A DNA stretch of 64,000 nucleotides from Saprospiraceae bacterium (GTDB taxonomy: Bacteria > Bacteroidota > Bacteroidia > Chitinophagales > Saprospiraceae), in assembly GCA_021604865.1 (NCBI GenBank), contig BQJU01000026.1, positions 1 to 64,000 of the forward strand. Direction: 5' to 3'. Under the pieces are notes generated by a model. The model did not search any database, was not told the DNA's origin, and worked only from the letters and a program-made list of their open reading frames with translations. Positions 26,186 through 35,318 of the stretch are shown here, in pieces; position 1 is the first letter of the stretch, and each line of letters starts with the position of its first letter. The position numbers and the translations under genes are program-made.

Positions 26186-26236
26186 CCGCCAGATGGAGAG
26201 AATGACTGAATGTGCATCAGTATTCTCTCCAGGCGG
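26186..26236 (-). promoter_or_regulatory. Long imperfect hairpin after susD1
   Basis: Stems CCGCC/GGCGG (26186-26190 with 26232-26236) and GGAGAGAAT/ATTCTCTCC (26195-26203 with 26222-26230) enclose a further ACTGA/TCAGT stem. It starts 40 bases after the susD1 stop and stands in tandem with the perfect hairpin at 26141. It is likely an RNA structure that separates susC1D1 from the rest of the transcript. Confidence 0.55.
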
Positions 26237-26276
26237 CTATGCATAAGTGTATGAAATTGTGATATAGACTATTCTA

Positions 26277-27752
26277 TTAATACCCTTCATTTTGTTCCAG
26301 TACCGGATTGGCATCCAGCGCAAATTGAGGGATAGGGTAACGGATATGATGGCTTTTGGCCGGTAATCCGCGTTCCAGAGCTCTCTTGATGAATTCATCA
26401 TGCCGGATCAGGTCATCCCTTCTTTTGTCTTCCCACCAGAACTCCCATCCTCTTTCTGCTAAAATGTGGCTGCGTAGGGCCTCTTTGGATGGGAACTCTG
26501 CCAGTTCAAGCCCGACAATACCGGCTCTGGTTCTGACCAGGTTAATCAGGTCAATAGATTCCTGATTTGGGCCATTGAGTTCATTCAAGGCTTCCGCTCT
26601 GGATAAAAGGATATCAGCATACCGGATCACTGGTACATCATTACCATAGGCAGGTCCGGCAAAATCATCGGCCGGCCAGTATTTGAAAGGCCTTGGATTG
26701 TCCGCAGGGGGCAACAGGTCGATCAGATCTCCATTAGTATTGACATACTCGGTTATGATGAGCGACTTTCTTTTGTCTTCCGGATCAAAGGAAAACCAAA
26801 ACCCGTCACGAACTCTTATCATGGTCGCAAAATTTCTACACCCGTCACAAAACTGCATCCCGGTCGGTGGATGGCTGGCAAAACTTTGTGGCCAAGCATA
26901 ATTCATAATGCTGATATTGGCTTCTCTACCCAAATCCGCTTTAGAGGTTCTTATCCAGATCAGCTCCTCATTTCGCTCATTTTTCACCTGGAATAAACCG
27001 AAGTATTCAGGGAATAAACCGTAAACATTCAGATCGATAATATCCTGAGCAGCGTCTGCACATTTCTGCCATTGTTTGGTGTTCAAATAAAATTTGGTAA
27101 GGTAACCCATTGCGGCACCTTTGTGCGCTCTTCCCCATTGCAACTCATCTCCTGGATCGGGCAAATCCGGGATGATGGCCAGGAATTCTGATTCAATAAA
27201 ACTCAGCATTTCCTGCTCTGAAGCCTTCGGCGTTTCCAACTCCTGATCGGAACTGGTGCGCAAAGGTGTCGGCCCAAAACGCAGGTAAAGTTTGTAATAA
27301 CACATGGCCCTGATAAACCTGGCCTCTGCAGCGATGAGAATCTTGGCTTCCTCACTGATATTTGCGTCTTCGATGTTTTCCAACAGGATATGTGCATTTC
27401 TGATGGCCTGGTACGAATCATTCCAGTACAAATTGTATAAACTACTTCCTACGCCATCCAGAATAAAGTCCTGAAAATTTGTGGCCCAGTTGGCAAGGGC
27501 GCCTTCCGTAGCAAAACCGATGTCCGTCATTGTCTCCGGAGCAGTAAGCGCATCCGCAGCATTGTTGCCACCCATTTCAGCTGAATTGGCATAAGCTCCG
27601 TACAATACCGCTTCAACACCTTGCAGGGAATTGAATAAATTATCCGGAGCTGTTTCCGAAAATACTTCCGGGTCCAGCACGGATTCACACCTGACAAACA
27701 ACAGGCTGGAAAGTAGAATTAAACTTCGTAAAATATATTTTAATGGTTTCAT
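26277..27752 (-). CDS. susD: SusD/RagB-family glycan-binding lipoprotein, pair 1
   Basis: 491 residues from ATG 27752 (MKPLKYILRSLILL), which places the lipobox SLLFVRC (Cys22) properly; upstream codons overlap the SusC1 end. SusD signatures: CESVLDPEVFSETAPDNLF at the N-terminus, YNLYWNDSYQAIRNAHILLENI, IAAEARFIRAMCYYKLYLRFG, WGRAHKGAAMGYLTKFYL, VIRYADILLSRAEALNEL and ILAERGWEFWWEDKRRDDLIRH near the C-terminus. It is a TPR-rich outer-membrane protein that caps SusC and binds oligosaccharide at the cell surface. It begins 34 bases after susC1. Two structured hairpins follow its stop. Confidence 0.95.
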   Translation of the reverse strand: MKPLKYILRSLILLSSLLFVRCESVLDPEVFSETAPDNLFNSLQGVEAVLYGAYANSAEMGGNNAADALTAPETMTDIGFATEGALANWATNFQDFILDGVGSSLYNLYWNDSYQAIRNAHILLENIEDANISEEAKILIAAEARFIRAMCYYKLYLRFGPTPLRTSSDQELETPKASEQEMLSFIESEFLAIIPDLPDPGDELQWGRAHKGAAMGYLTKFYLNTKQWQKCADAAQDIIDLNVYGLFPEYFGLFQVKNERNEELIWIRTSKADLGREANISIMNYAWPQSFASHPPTGMQFCDGCRNFATMIRVRDGFWFSFDPEDKRKSLIITEYVNTNGDLIDLLPPADNPRPFKYWPADDFAGPAYGNDVPVIRYADILLSRAEALNELNGPNQESIDLINLVRTRAGIVGLELAEFPSKEALRSHILAERGWEFWWEDKRRDDLIRHDEFIKRALERGLPAKSHHIRYPIPQFALDANPVLEQNEGY

Positions 27753-27786
27753 TTTAAAGCTATTTGTTAATTGGAAAATGGTGTTT

Positions 27787-30700
27787 TTAGAACCCAACGT
27801 TTAAACCAAACAAGTATGTTCTTGCTGAAGGGTAGCCGTTCCAATCAATGCGGAAATTTGCACTGCCATTTGGATTTAAGGCAGGGTCAAATCCTTCATA
27901 ATCTGATATGGTCAGCAGATTGAGGCCCGACACATAAAATTCTACAGATTTAAAGGCATTTTTTAGCAGACTTGCCGGCAAACTATAACTCAACCTGACC
28001 GTTTGCAGCTTGATGTAAGAGGCATCAACCACTGTTCTTGAATTGACAGCCAGTGCCTGTTGACCCAAACCGAGATAAGATGGCTGGTCATTTGTTGGAT
28101 TTTCAGGAGTCCACCGATTCAGGAAGGGTTCCGCAAATCTGTTGACCCGAACACCGGATCGTGGCCAGTATTGCTCTAACAAATTACCATTGATCATACT
28201 TGCACCTTGCACACCCTTGAAGAAGACATACAAACTCACGCCTTTGAATTTAAACGTATTGCCAAATCCCCACATAAAATCAGGGAAAGAGTTGCCGAGA
28301 ATGACCCGGTCATCTCCGTCTATCGTTCCATCTCCATTGATGTCGTTGAATTTGAAATCACCGGGTTGGACAACATTGGTGATCTCGGATAAATCATCCC
28401 CTTCCTGCCAGATGCCAATCACCTCATGCCCATAAAATGACTGTAGTGGTTCGCCAGGTGTGATGATGCTAACATTACCGGCGGCGGCTGAAAAACTTCC
28501 GCTAAGGATTCTGGAAATTCCGCCCAGGTCTTTAACCTCATTTTTTAATGTGGAAAAATTGAAGTCAGAATTCCAGCTGAAAGTTTTATTAGATATATTG
28601 TAGCTGGTCAAAGCTAATTCAATGCCCGTATTTTTCATGCTCCCGATATTGACCAGCTTGCTGCTGTATCCACTGGAAGTTGGAATCGGCAAATTCAGCA
28701 GCATATCGGTGGTTTCCTTGTTGTACCAATCAAAAGAACCCGAAAGCCTGCCCTGGAACAAACTGAAATCAATGCCAATGTCAATTTGTTCGGTGGTTTC
28801 CCACTGCAAGTCGGGATTGGCAATTCTGGTTGGGTTAAGGCTGGTCACAAACTGGTCATCTAAAACATAGCTGGTCCGGCTTCCGGTTGCAAAGGTAACG
28901 ATGGATTGATTGTTGCCAATTTCCTGATTTCCGGTTCTTCCCCAGCTGGCTCTTAATTTAAACATACTCACAACCTCATCCCAGACAAAAAAGTCTTCCT
29001 GATCAACTAGCCATCCCACAGAAAAAGAAGGGAAAAAGCCAAAGCGGTTGCCTTCGCCAAAACGGCTGGAACCGTCTATCCGATAAGTGGCTGTAAGCAG
29101 GTATTTGTCCATGTATTTATAATTTACCCGACCAAGGTAAGATAGCAAGGTATTGCTGGACTGGAAACTTCTATTGATCAATGTAGAACGGTCAGCCAAT
29201 GCAAAATTGGACGCTCCGGTAGCATCGGTAGTGAAGTTGTTTGCAAGCTGTTCACTTGTTCTGTTCATGAATTTCTGAGTCGTGATACCGGCAAGGGCAT
29301 TGATGGTATGGTTGCCCACACTTTCATTAAAATTCAGGGTACCCTCAATCAGATAGTTGGACTGAGTGCCGCTATAAGCAGTGGCCACACCTCCCAAAGA
29401 GTTGCCGATGATGGTTGTCCGGTCTTTATACACGCTCTTGTCTTCATTATTTACATCGCCACCGGCACGGACCTTCACTCCCAGACTTGGCAAAACAAAA
29501 TACTCTACAAAGGCAGTACCCAAATACCGGTACCGGTTGCCGGAGCTATGATTTCCGGTGATGATGGCCAGTGGGTTGTCAATATCCATAAATTCGGTAG
29601 TAATGTAATTCCCATCCTCGTCAGTAATCGCCAAGGTAGGGTCATACAGCTTTGCTGCATTGATGGCACCGCCGCGCAGGTTCACGTCAAATCCCTGAGG
29701 GACAAAAATATCTTTGATGTAGCTGGAGGTTGCACTAATGCCAAAATTCACCTTTTCGGTGCGGTGATTCAGATTGAACCGGCCGCCAAGGCGATTGAAG
29801 GAGGTATTTTCTACCAGACCTTCTTCCATGGTATTGTTAATGGATACCAGATAGCTGGTTTGTTTATTTCCCCAGGAGAAGCTCAGGTTGTGCTTTTGTA
29901 ATAATGCCTGGTCGCGATAAATGACATCCTGCCAGTTCGTACCTCCGTTTTGAATTCCAGTAACCCGTTCAGCTTCACTGCCTGCTCCTGCATCAATGAG
30001 TGAATTGATGCCCTCCATATATTGTTGAGGATTTAATAGGTCAAGTCTGTTGTGAACTTCGTTAAATCCAATGTGGCCACTGTAATCGATCTTCAATTCT
30101 CCTGCACTGCCACTCTTGGTTGTGATCAAAATTACGCCATTCGCACCTCTGGCCCCGTATATCGCGGAAGCCGAAGCATCTTTCAAGATCTCAATGGATT
30201 CTATATCCTCCGGGTTGAGAAACCCAATGGGATTCCGTGGAGACCGGGTGGGCGCCACTTCATTTCCCGTACCACTGATCAGCACTGAATTTTCTATAGG
30301 CAGACCATCCACTACATAAAGTGGAGCACTGCCTGCATTGATGGAGCCTACACCCCTGATGTCAATAGACATGCCTCCGCCAGGTTCTCCACTATTCTGA
30401 ACTACCTGAACGCCGGCTGCTTTGCCTTCAATCATTTGATCAACAGAAGAATTTACCCCTTGATTAAATGATTTGTTGTTCAGTTTGGATACAGCGCCTG
30501 TGAGATCTCGCTTGGTTTGTGTACCATAACCCACTACGACTACCTCATCCAATGACTGAACATCAGGAGCGAGGATTACATCAATCATGGATTGGTTGCC
30601 AACTTTTATCTCCTGAGTGACATAACCCACAAAGCTAAAAGTCAAAATAGCCTCATTAGAAGGCACTTTAACGGAATACGAGCCGTCATAATCGGTAATC

Positions 30701-30945
30701 GTACCCTGAGAAGTCCCTTTAACAATGACATTCACTCCGGGTAAACCCTCAGGGCTGTCTTCACTGGTCACCTTGCCGGTCACCACAGTTTCTTTTAATA
30801 CAGTTAGTCGATCTTTTTCAGTAGCGTTTGGATTGCCATTATGTGCCATTAATGTAGGTGAAAATAATAACTGAAACATAAGAGCATAACATGCAAATGC
30901 ACAGCTATTTAGAAGTCGGTGGTGTTTAGGAATTTTTGATTTCAT
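27787..30945 (-). CDS. susC: SusC/RagA-family TonB-dependent transporter, pair 1
   Basis: 1052 residues. A signal-like N-terminus (FQLLFSPTLMAHNG) precedes a carboxypeptidase-regulatory-like domain (VVTGKVTSEDSPEGLPGVNV to VGYVTQEIKV, about residues 54-118). DEVVVVGYGTQTKRDLTG and the plug segment IESIEILKDASASAIYGARG then GVILITTKSG follow. The remainder is the 22-stranded barrel ending in Phe (YLFGLNVGF), as expected for outer-membrane barrels. It imports large oligosaccharides with SusD1, driven by TonB. It is the first gene of arm 1. A perfect LacI-type operator lies about 100 bases upstream. The N-terminal part is highly similar to SusC2 (44321), pointing to duplication. Confidence 0.96.
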   Translation of the reverse strand: MKSKIPKHHRLLNSCAFACYALMFQLLFSPTLMAHNGNPNATEKDRLTVLKETVVTGKVTSEDSPEGLPGVNVIVKGTSQGTITDYDGSYSVKVPSNEAILTFSFVGYVTQEIKVGNQSMIDVILAPDVQSLDEVVVVGYGTQTKRDLTGAVSKLNNKSFNQGVNSSVDQMIEGKAAGVQVVQNSGEPGGGMSIDIRGVGSINAGSAPLYVVDGLPIENSVLISGTGNEVAPTRSPRNPIGFLNPEDIESIEILKDASASAIYGARGANGVILITTKSGSAGELKIDYSGHIGFNEVHNRLDLLNPQQYMEGINSLIDAGAGSEAERVTGIQNGGTNWQDVIYRDQALLQKHNLSFSWGNKQTSYLVSINNTMEEGLVENTSFNRLGGRFNLNHRTEKVNFGISATSSYIKDIFVPQGFDVNLRGGAINAAKLYDPTLAITDEDGNYITTEFMDIDNPLAIITGNHSSGNRYRYLGTAFVEYFVLPSLGVKVRAGGDVNNEDKSVYKDRTTIIGNSLGGVATAYSGTQSNYLIEGTLNFNESVGNHTINALAGITTQKFMNRTSEQLANNFTTDATGASNFALADRSTLINRSFQSSNTLLSYLGRVNYKYMDKYLLTATYRIDGSSRFGEGNRFGFFPSFSVGWLVDQEDFFVWDEVVSMFKLRASWGRTGNQEIGNNQSIVTFATGSRTSYVLDDQFVTSLNPTRIANPDLQWETTEQIDIGIDFSLFQGRLSGSFDWYNKETTDMLLNLPIPTSSGYSSKLVNIGSMKNTGIELALTSYNISNKTFSWNSDFNFSTLKNEVKDLGGISRILSGSFSAAAGNVSIITPGEPLQSFYGHEVIGIWQEGDDLSEITNVVQPGDFKFNDINGDGTIDGDDRVILGNSFPDFMWGFGNTFKFKGVSLYVFFKGVQGASMINGNLLEQYWPRSGVRVNRFAEPFLNRWTPENPTNDQPSYLGLGQQALAVNSRTVVDASYIKLQTVRLSYSLPASLLKNAFKSVEFYVSGLNLLTISDYEGFDPALNPNGSANFRIDWNGYPSARTYLFGLNVGF

Positions 30946-31040
30946 AACTAGCTTCTAATTGTTTTAATTTTTAAATCTGATGATACATAGTCAATAGTCA
31001 TTTGCACAATCACAAAGAGTTAATATAATAATAATAACAC

Positions 31041-31063
31041 GCTTAAACGTTTAAGCAAATAGA
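31041..31063 (-). promoter_or_regulatory. LacI-type operator with near-consensus -7 element of susC1
   Basis: GCTTAAACGTTTAAGC (31041-31056) is a perfect 16-bp palindrome between susC1 and the lacI stop. On the minus strand, TCTATTTG (31056-31063) precedes it and differs from the Bacteroidota -7 consensus TAnnTTTG at one fixed base. The operator would cover the start of transcription. No TTG at the ideal 19-base spacing is seen. Same architecture as at 32114 and 47705. Confidence 0.75.
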
Positions 31064-31079
31064 GAAAAAATTTCCTGTT

Positions 31080-32108
31080 CTAAGTTTTCAATTTCAATTG
31101 ATCAATTGTTTGGGTTTCCAGCGTTGTTCTCAGACAAACGGTATTAATTTTGGGAACCTTTTCATTGATCTGACCTATCAGTATTCTAACGGCCTCCTGT
31201 CCCATTTCCTTTATTGGTTGTTTGATATGAGGGATAAAATAATTAAAGAAATCATAGACCACATTCTGGTCAAAGGCAACTACATCCATTTGGCCGGGTG
31301 CTTTGATCCCCCAGTCAAACATTTGTTTTAAACCTTCAAGTGCCAGGGTGTTGGTGCAGAAAAAGATGGCTTCAACCTCCTCTTCATAAATTAGATTCCT
31401 CAGGGCAGCTTTAATATCGGCTTCAAAGTTGGCGTAGGTGACCTCCTGCATATATTTTGGATCCGGACTGATTCCACTCATTTCCAAGGCCTTCAGATAA
31501 CCATTTACCCTTTGTTTAAAATGGATCAGTTCAGATTTATAATGAATGATACCGATTTTTTCGTGCCCTTTTTTCAGAAGGTGATTCGTGGCATCCAGAG
31601 ATGCCTGGAAATTGTCGATAATCACATAGTTGGTCGGCAAATCTTCAAAGTATCGATCTATCAGTACAAAAGGAATCTGGCTCTTTTTAAGCTCGATTAA
31701 TGTTTCTTTGCATTCATCAGTAGGAGCGATAATAAATCCATCAACCTGACGGGTGGTCAAAAAATCCAGAACCTTCTTTAATTTTATATGATTTTCATCT
31801 GAAGATCCAAAAATGACCGTATAATTCAGGGAATGCGCTTCATCCTCGATCGTCCTGGCCAGGTTTGCAAAAAATGGATTGGAGATATCCGCTACAATCA
31901 AACCAATGGTCTGAGATCGTTTGCTTTTAAGACTTCGTGCTAGCTGATTGGGCTGATAATTGAGCTCTTTCGCTGTTTGCCTGATCTTTTGTGCTGTTTC
32001 CGGGGCCACCCTTCCTTCTTTCGTTTTATTGTTCATCACATAAGAAACAAGTGTAACGGAGACCCCGAGTGCTTCTGCAATATCCTTTAATGAAGTTCTT
32101 TTTTTCAT
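31080..32108 (-). CDS. LacI-family transcriptional regulator of the polysaccharide locus
   Basis: 342 residues, the standard LacI length. Residues 1-60 hold the DNA-binding domain: TSLKDIAEALGVSVTLVSYV (HTH), GRVAPETAQKIRQTAKELNY and the hinge-helix segment NQLARSLKSKRS. The periplasmic-binding-fold effector domain follows (TIGLIVADISNPFFANLART, ATNHLLKKGHEKIGIIHY, VDVVAFDQNV-like strand near the end). It lies between the two arms, behind arm 2 and before susC1. A GCTTAAACGTTTAAGC-type dyad overlaps its own promoter and both susC promoters, so it very probably represses itself and both arms until a sugar ligand releases it. LacI control is unusual where SusC/D loci more often use hybrid two-component, SusR-type or ECF sigma regulators. 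Confidence 0.93.
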   Translation of the reverse strand: MKKRTSLKDIAEALGVSVTLVSYVMNNKTKEGRVAPETAQKIRQTAKELNYQPNQLARSLKSKRSQTIGLIVADISNPFFANLARTIEDEAHSLNYTVIFGSSDENHIKLKKVLDFLTTRQVDGFIIAPTDECKETLIELKKSQIPFVLIDRYFEDLPTNYVIIDNFQASLDATNHLLKKGHEKIGIIHYKSELIHFKQRVNGYLKALEMSGISPDPKYMQEVTYANFEADIKAALRNLIYEEEVEAIFFCTNTLALEGLKQMFDWGIKAPGQMDVVAFDQNVVYDFFNYFIPHIKQPIKEMGQEAVRILIGQINEKVPKINTVCLRTTLETQTIDQLKLKT

Positions 32109-32113
32109 AAGTT

Positions 32114-32158
32114 GCTTAAACGTTAAAGCAAATATATTGGAAAACTTAGTACTGGCAA
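32114..32158 (-). promoter_or_regulatory. lacI promoter with overlapping operator
   Basis: On the minus strand TTG (32156-32158), exactly 19 bases, then TATATTTG (32129-32136) match the Bacteroidota -33/-7 consensus. The operator GCTTAAACGTTAAAGC (32114-32129, plus-strand reading, one mismatch from the perfect palindrome) begins at the last base of the -7 element and ends five bases before the lacI ATG. Repressor bound here would block its own transcription. Confidence 0.8.
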
Positions 32159-32255
32159 ATTATTTTCCAATTTTTTTATCTTTTTTGAAAGAATTAAAGT
32201 TCTATTGGTCTTTCTACCCATTTATATTTTGATTATCACGGTGAAAACCTAATGT

Positions 32256-33386
32256 TTATTTAAGTTTTTTGGGGTCGATAAGTACATATTTAATCCCTTG
32301 TCTTTGATAGGTATAAGTGATATGCACCAAACCATCGGGAGATTGGATAATGGCCGGATAAGAAAACTCTCCTTCCTCCCGTTCCAGGGTCATGATCGGT
32401 CTCCAATCTTTGCCATCCTCGGAGATAGCCAAATTGAGCATGGCCCGTCCAGCGGGAAATGGATTGTTGCGAACCGTATGGTTGTAGATCAACAATTGCC
32501 GGCCATCCAGTAAGGTGACCGCATCTGTTCCGGCACTGGGGTTGGGTAGGGGAGTGGGGGTCATTTTACCCCAACTTTGTCCGCCATCTTCCGACCAGCT
32601 TTGTGAGATAACATTCTGTCGGGTTCGGCACAAAATCTGCATATTTCCATTGGCATAGGTTAAAATACTGGGCTGTATGGCATCAAAGGCAACACCATCA
32701 TTGATAGGTCCGATGACTTGCCAGGTCTTACCCAGGTCCTTGGTGCTTTCGAAATGGACCTTCCAGAAAGCTTCTTCTCCTACTTTAGTTTCAGTGCTTG
32801 AAGGACATAAAATAGTTCCATCGCTCAGCTGGATCGGTTTGTTTTTTATGGGGCCTAGAATGGGACCTAATGGGCCTTCGCCCAATTTCACAGGTTCTGA
32901 CCAGGTTTCTCCCTCATCGTCAGAAGTAGTCAACATTCCCCACCATTCCCGCGGTGAAGGGCCAATTTTGTAAAACAACATCAAAGGGCCCGATTTCGGT
33001 TGGAAAAGAACGGGATTCCAGCAGGGATACCGCAAGCTTTCCGACTGAATACCATTGGCTACCTCTATGGGGGTTGACCATTTTCCGTCTTTCAGACGCG
33101 ATACCCAGATACCCACATCGGGGTTTTTTTCGTGAGTTCCGCCAAACCAGGCTGCAATGGGACCGGAAGCCGTATTTTCAATAGTTGAGGCATGACATTG
33201 AGGCGTTGGTTTATGATCCAGCGGATAAATTAATTCCCCTTTAATCATTCCATTTTTTCCCGGTTTGGTTATTTCTGTCATGTCATAAGGATTTGGTTTT
33301 AACGATGCACAACCAAAACAGAGTGGTACAAGCAGTACCAAGCCTATCATTCTTATAAAAAAGAGCTTATTAGGAAGGATTGACAT
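32256..33386 (-). CDS. Sialidase-like (BNR) lipoprotein
   Basis: 376 residues from ATG 33386 (MSILPNKLFFIRM); upstream in-frame codons lie in a palindromic element. Lipobox LCFGC (Cys26). The fold is a sialidase-type propeller with Asp boxes SDDEGETWSEP, TKDLGKTWQVI and SEDGGQSWGKM plus the degenerate SEDGKDWRPI. QCHASTIENTASGPIAAWFGGTHEKNPDVGIWVSR (in pieces) is the strongly conserved first blade of a large group annotated 'sialidase family protein' in marine Bacteroidota and Planctomycetota, for which sialidase activity is mostly not shown. It is the last gene of arm 2. It may cleave or bind a different sugar. Confidence 0.82.
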   Translation of the reverse strand: MSILPNKLFFIRMIGLVLLVPLCFGCASLKPNPYDMTEITKPGKNGMIKGELIYPLDHKPTPQCHASTIENTASGPIAAWFGGTHEKNPDVGIWVSRLKDGKWSTPIEVANGIQSESLRYPCWNPVLFQPKSGPLMLFYKIGPSPREWWGMLTTSDDEGETWSEPVKLGEGPLGPILGPIKNKPIQLSDGTILCPSSTETKVGEEAFWKVHFESTKDLGKTWQVIGPINDGVAFDAIQPSILTYANGNMQILCRTRQNVISQSWSEDGGQSWGKMTPTPLPNPSAGTDAVTLLDGRQLLIYNHTVRNNPFPAGRAMLNLAISEDGKDWRPIMTLEREEGEFSYPAIIQSPDGLVHITYTYQRQGIKYVLIDPKKLK

Positions 33387-33406
33387 AGTTTCTATTTTTA
33401 ATAGCA

Positions 33407-33492
33407 TTGTTTCGTAGGGGCCGGGCAGTGGCATGAATGGGCACTCGTTTGGAGGCCATCCGTTTTGACGATGTCAGGCCCCTGCGTAACAA
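33407..33492. repeat. Palindromic element of a second type, inside arm 2
   Basis: Arms TTGTTTCGTAGGGGCC (33407-33422) and GGCCCCTGCGTAACAA (33477-33492) match at 14 of 16 positions and define an 86-bp element directly after the fucI stop. Its interior contains CACTCGTTTGGAGGCC, one arm of the first element family, suggesting nested or related elements. TTGTTTCG plus a G run recurs at about 47613-47626 and 52415-52427. Confidence 0.55.
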
Positions 33493-33494
33493 CG

Positions 33495-35273
33495 TTAATA
33501 CAGTGGGCCATAATTTTTACAGGCTCTAAAATCAGCACCTTCCGCATCCATGCCAAAGGAAGCCCAGTCTTTTGGACGGAAAATTCTGCTATCCTCTATA
33601 TTGTGCATACACACGGGAATGCTCAGCATAGCACATAATGTGATGAGCTCATGGCCATAATGGCCATAACTAAAGGCACCGTGATTAGCCCCCCAATTGG
33701 CCATCACCGAATACACATCCTTGAAGGGACCCTTTCCGGTAAGCCTTGGCACAAACCAGGTAGTTGGCCAGGTGGGATCAGTGCGCTCGTCTAGGGTTTT
33801 GTGTACTTTTTCCGGCAATTCTACGGTCCAGCCTTCTGCAATTTGCATCACGGGCCCCAGGCCGTCAACGATGTTGATCCTGCACATGGTGACCGGCATA
33901 TTTCCTCTAGTCACAAAATGAGAGGAATACCCCCCTCCACGGAAATATTCGTAGGAAGCCGGTGGCCAATCCGTTGCATCCAGACATTTTTGTGCCTCTT
34001 CTCTTGTAATATCCCAAAATGGTTTCATGGCTGGCTGGCCTTCTATTTCCTGCTGACCGGTGCCATCCAGGGTCGAAGAACCGGAGTTAATGAGGTGGAT
34101 GATGCCGTTTTCAGCCCTGCCTTCCAATTGATGACCAGTAACCCTTTTCACCGAAGCAGGACTCCAATAGGTACGTACATCTGAAAACATCTGTGCTTGA
34201 TTGGTCAACAAATACCCAAACAACATAGAGATTCCATTAAGCGAATCATTTTCAGTAGCCATCATGAAGGGCGCGCGTATGCCATTCCAATCAAAAGAAG
34301 AATTGAGTATGGCTTCCATAAAGTCCCCGTTAGGCATAAAATCAGTCCATTGGCGTTGCCCCTGAAACCCTGCTGCAATGGCATAATGGCCCAAGGCTTC
34401 TTCCCCAAAGCCCAATGCCTCCAGTTTTGTATTGCCAATCATTAAATCCCGGCAAATCAGCGTCATTTTGACCACCATTTCCCATTCCTGATCCATGCGT
34501 TGACGGGATTTGTGTTTCTCTTTTGGGTTTAGGTTTTTGCCTTCCGTACAGTTCTTTTTAGTCCATTTCAGGGCTTTTTGAAATTCTTCCGGGTCATAGA
34601 TCTTCTGCTCCAATCGCCGTTGTACCTCACTCATATCCACAAACTCATTGCGCATGCCGAGGTAGTGCTGGAAGAAATTTTCATTGATAATAGATCCTGC
34701 GATACCCATAGATACCGATCCTATTGATAGATAAGATTTTCCTTTCATGGTGGCAACGGCTAAGCCGGCACGGGCAAATTGCAGCAGGTATTGTTGCACC
34801 TCTTCCGGAATGCTTTCATCATTACTGTCCTGCACATCCTGTCCATATATGCTGAAAGCAGGTACTCCTTTTTGTGCATGTCCGGCAAGCGCAGCGGCGA
34901 GGTATACAGCTCCTGGTCTTTCGGTACCATTAAATCCCCAAATGGCTTTGGGGTGAGTAGGGTGCATATCGATAGTTTCAGTGCCATAACACCAACAGGG
35001 CGTTACGGTAATGGTGAGCCCTACACCTGTTTTTGCAAATTTTTCTGCACACCTTTGGGCCTCAGGTACCCTGCCAATCGTGGTGTCCGCTATAACACAT
35101 TCTACCGGACTTCCATTGTAATATTTCAAGCGAGAGGATATCAGTTTGGCTACCCTTTGTGCCATACCCATGGTGCTTTCTTCCAGTGATTCTCTAATTC
35201 CACCCAAGCGAGCATCGATAACAGGCCGAATGCCCACTTTGGGCATGTTTCCCACGTGGTGATGTTGATCCAT
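33495..35273 (-). CDS. fucI: L-fucose isomerase
   Basis: 592 residues, essentially the length of E. coli FucI (591). It converts L-fucose to L-fuculose (and D-arabinose to D-ribulose) in the cytoplasm using a divalent metal. Visible family blocks: [51 protein letters not shown], and [18 protein letters not shown]. The catalytic and metal ligands correspond to Glu in [12 protein letters not shown], Asp in [11 protein letters not shown], and His in [12 protein letters not shown]. There is no signal peptide. It lies between the symporter (45 bases upstream) and a sialidase-like gene. No fuculose kinase, fuculose-phosphate aldolase or fucosidase of a recognised family is nearby, so the rest of the pathway must be elsewhere or differ. 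Confidence 0.95.
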   Translation of the reverse strand: MDQHHHVGNMPKVGIRPVIDARLGGIRESLEESTMGMAQRVAKLISSRLKYYNGSPVECVIADTTIGRVPEAQRCAEKFAKTGVGLTITVTPCWCYGTETIDMHPTHPKAIWGFNGTERPGAVYLAAALAGHAQKGVPAFSIYGQDVQDSNDESIPEEVQQYLLQFARAGLAVATMKGKSYLSIGSVSMGIAGSIINENFFQHYLGMRNEFVDMSEVQRRLEQKIYDPEEFQKALKWTKKNCTEGKNLNPKEKHKSRQRMDQEWEMVVKMTLICRDLMIGNTKLEALGFGEEALGHYAIAAGFQGQRQWTDFMPNGDFMEAILNSSFDWNGIRAPFMMATENDSLNGISMLFGYLLTNQAQMFSDVRTYWSPASVKRVTGHQLEGRAENGIIHLINSGSSTLDGTGQQEIEGQPAMKPFWDITREEAQKCLDATDWPPASYEYFRGGGYSSHFVTRGNMPVTMCRINIVDGLGPVMQIAEGWTVELPEKVHKTLDERTDPTWPTTWFVPRLTGKGPFKDVYSVMANWGANHGAFSYGHYGHELITLCAMLSIPVCMHNIEDSRIFRPKDWASFGMDAEGADFRACKNYGPLY

Positions 35274-35318
35274 TGTAATATATTTTTTATACTGAAAGCA
35301 GTTTCAGTGTTTCGAAAA

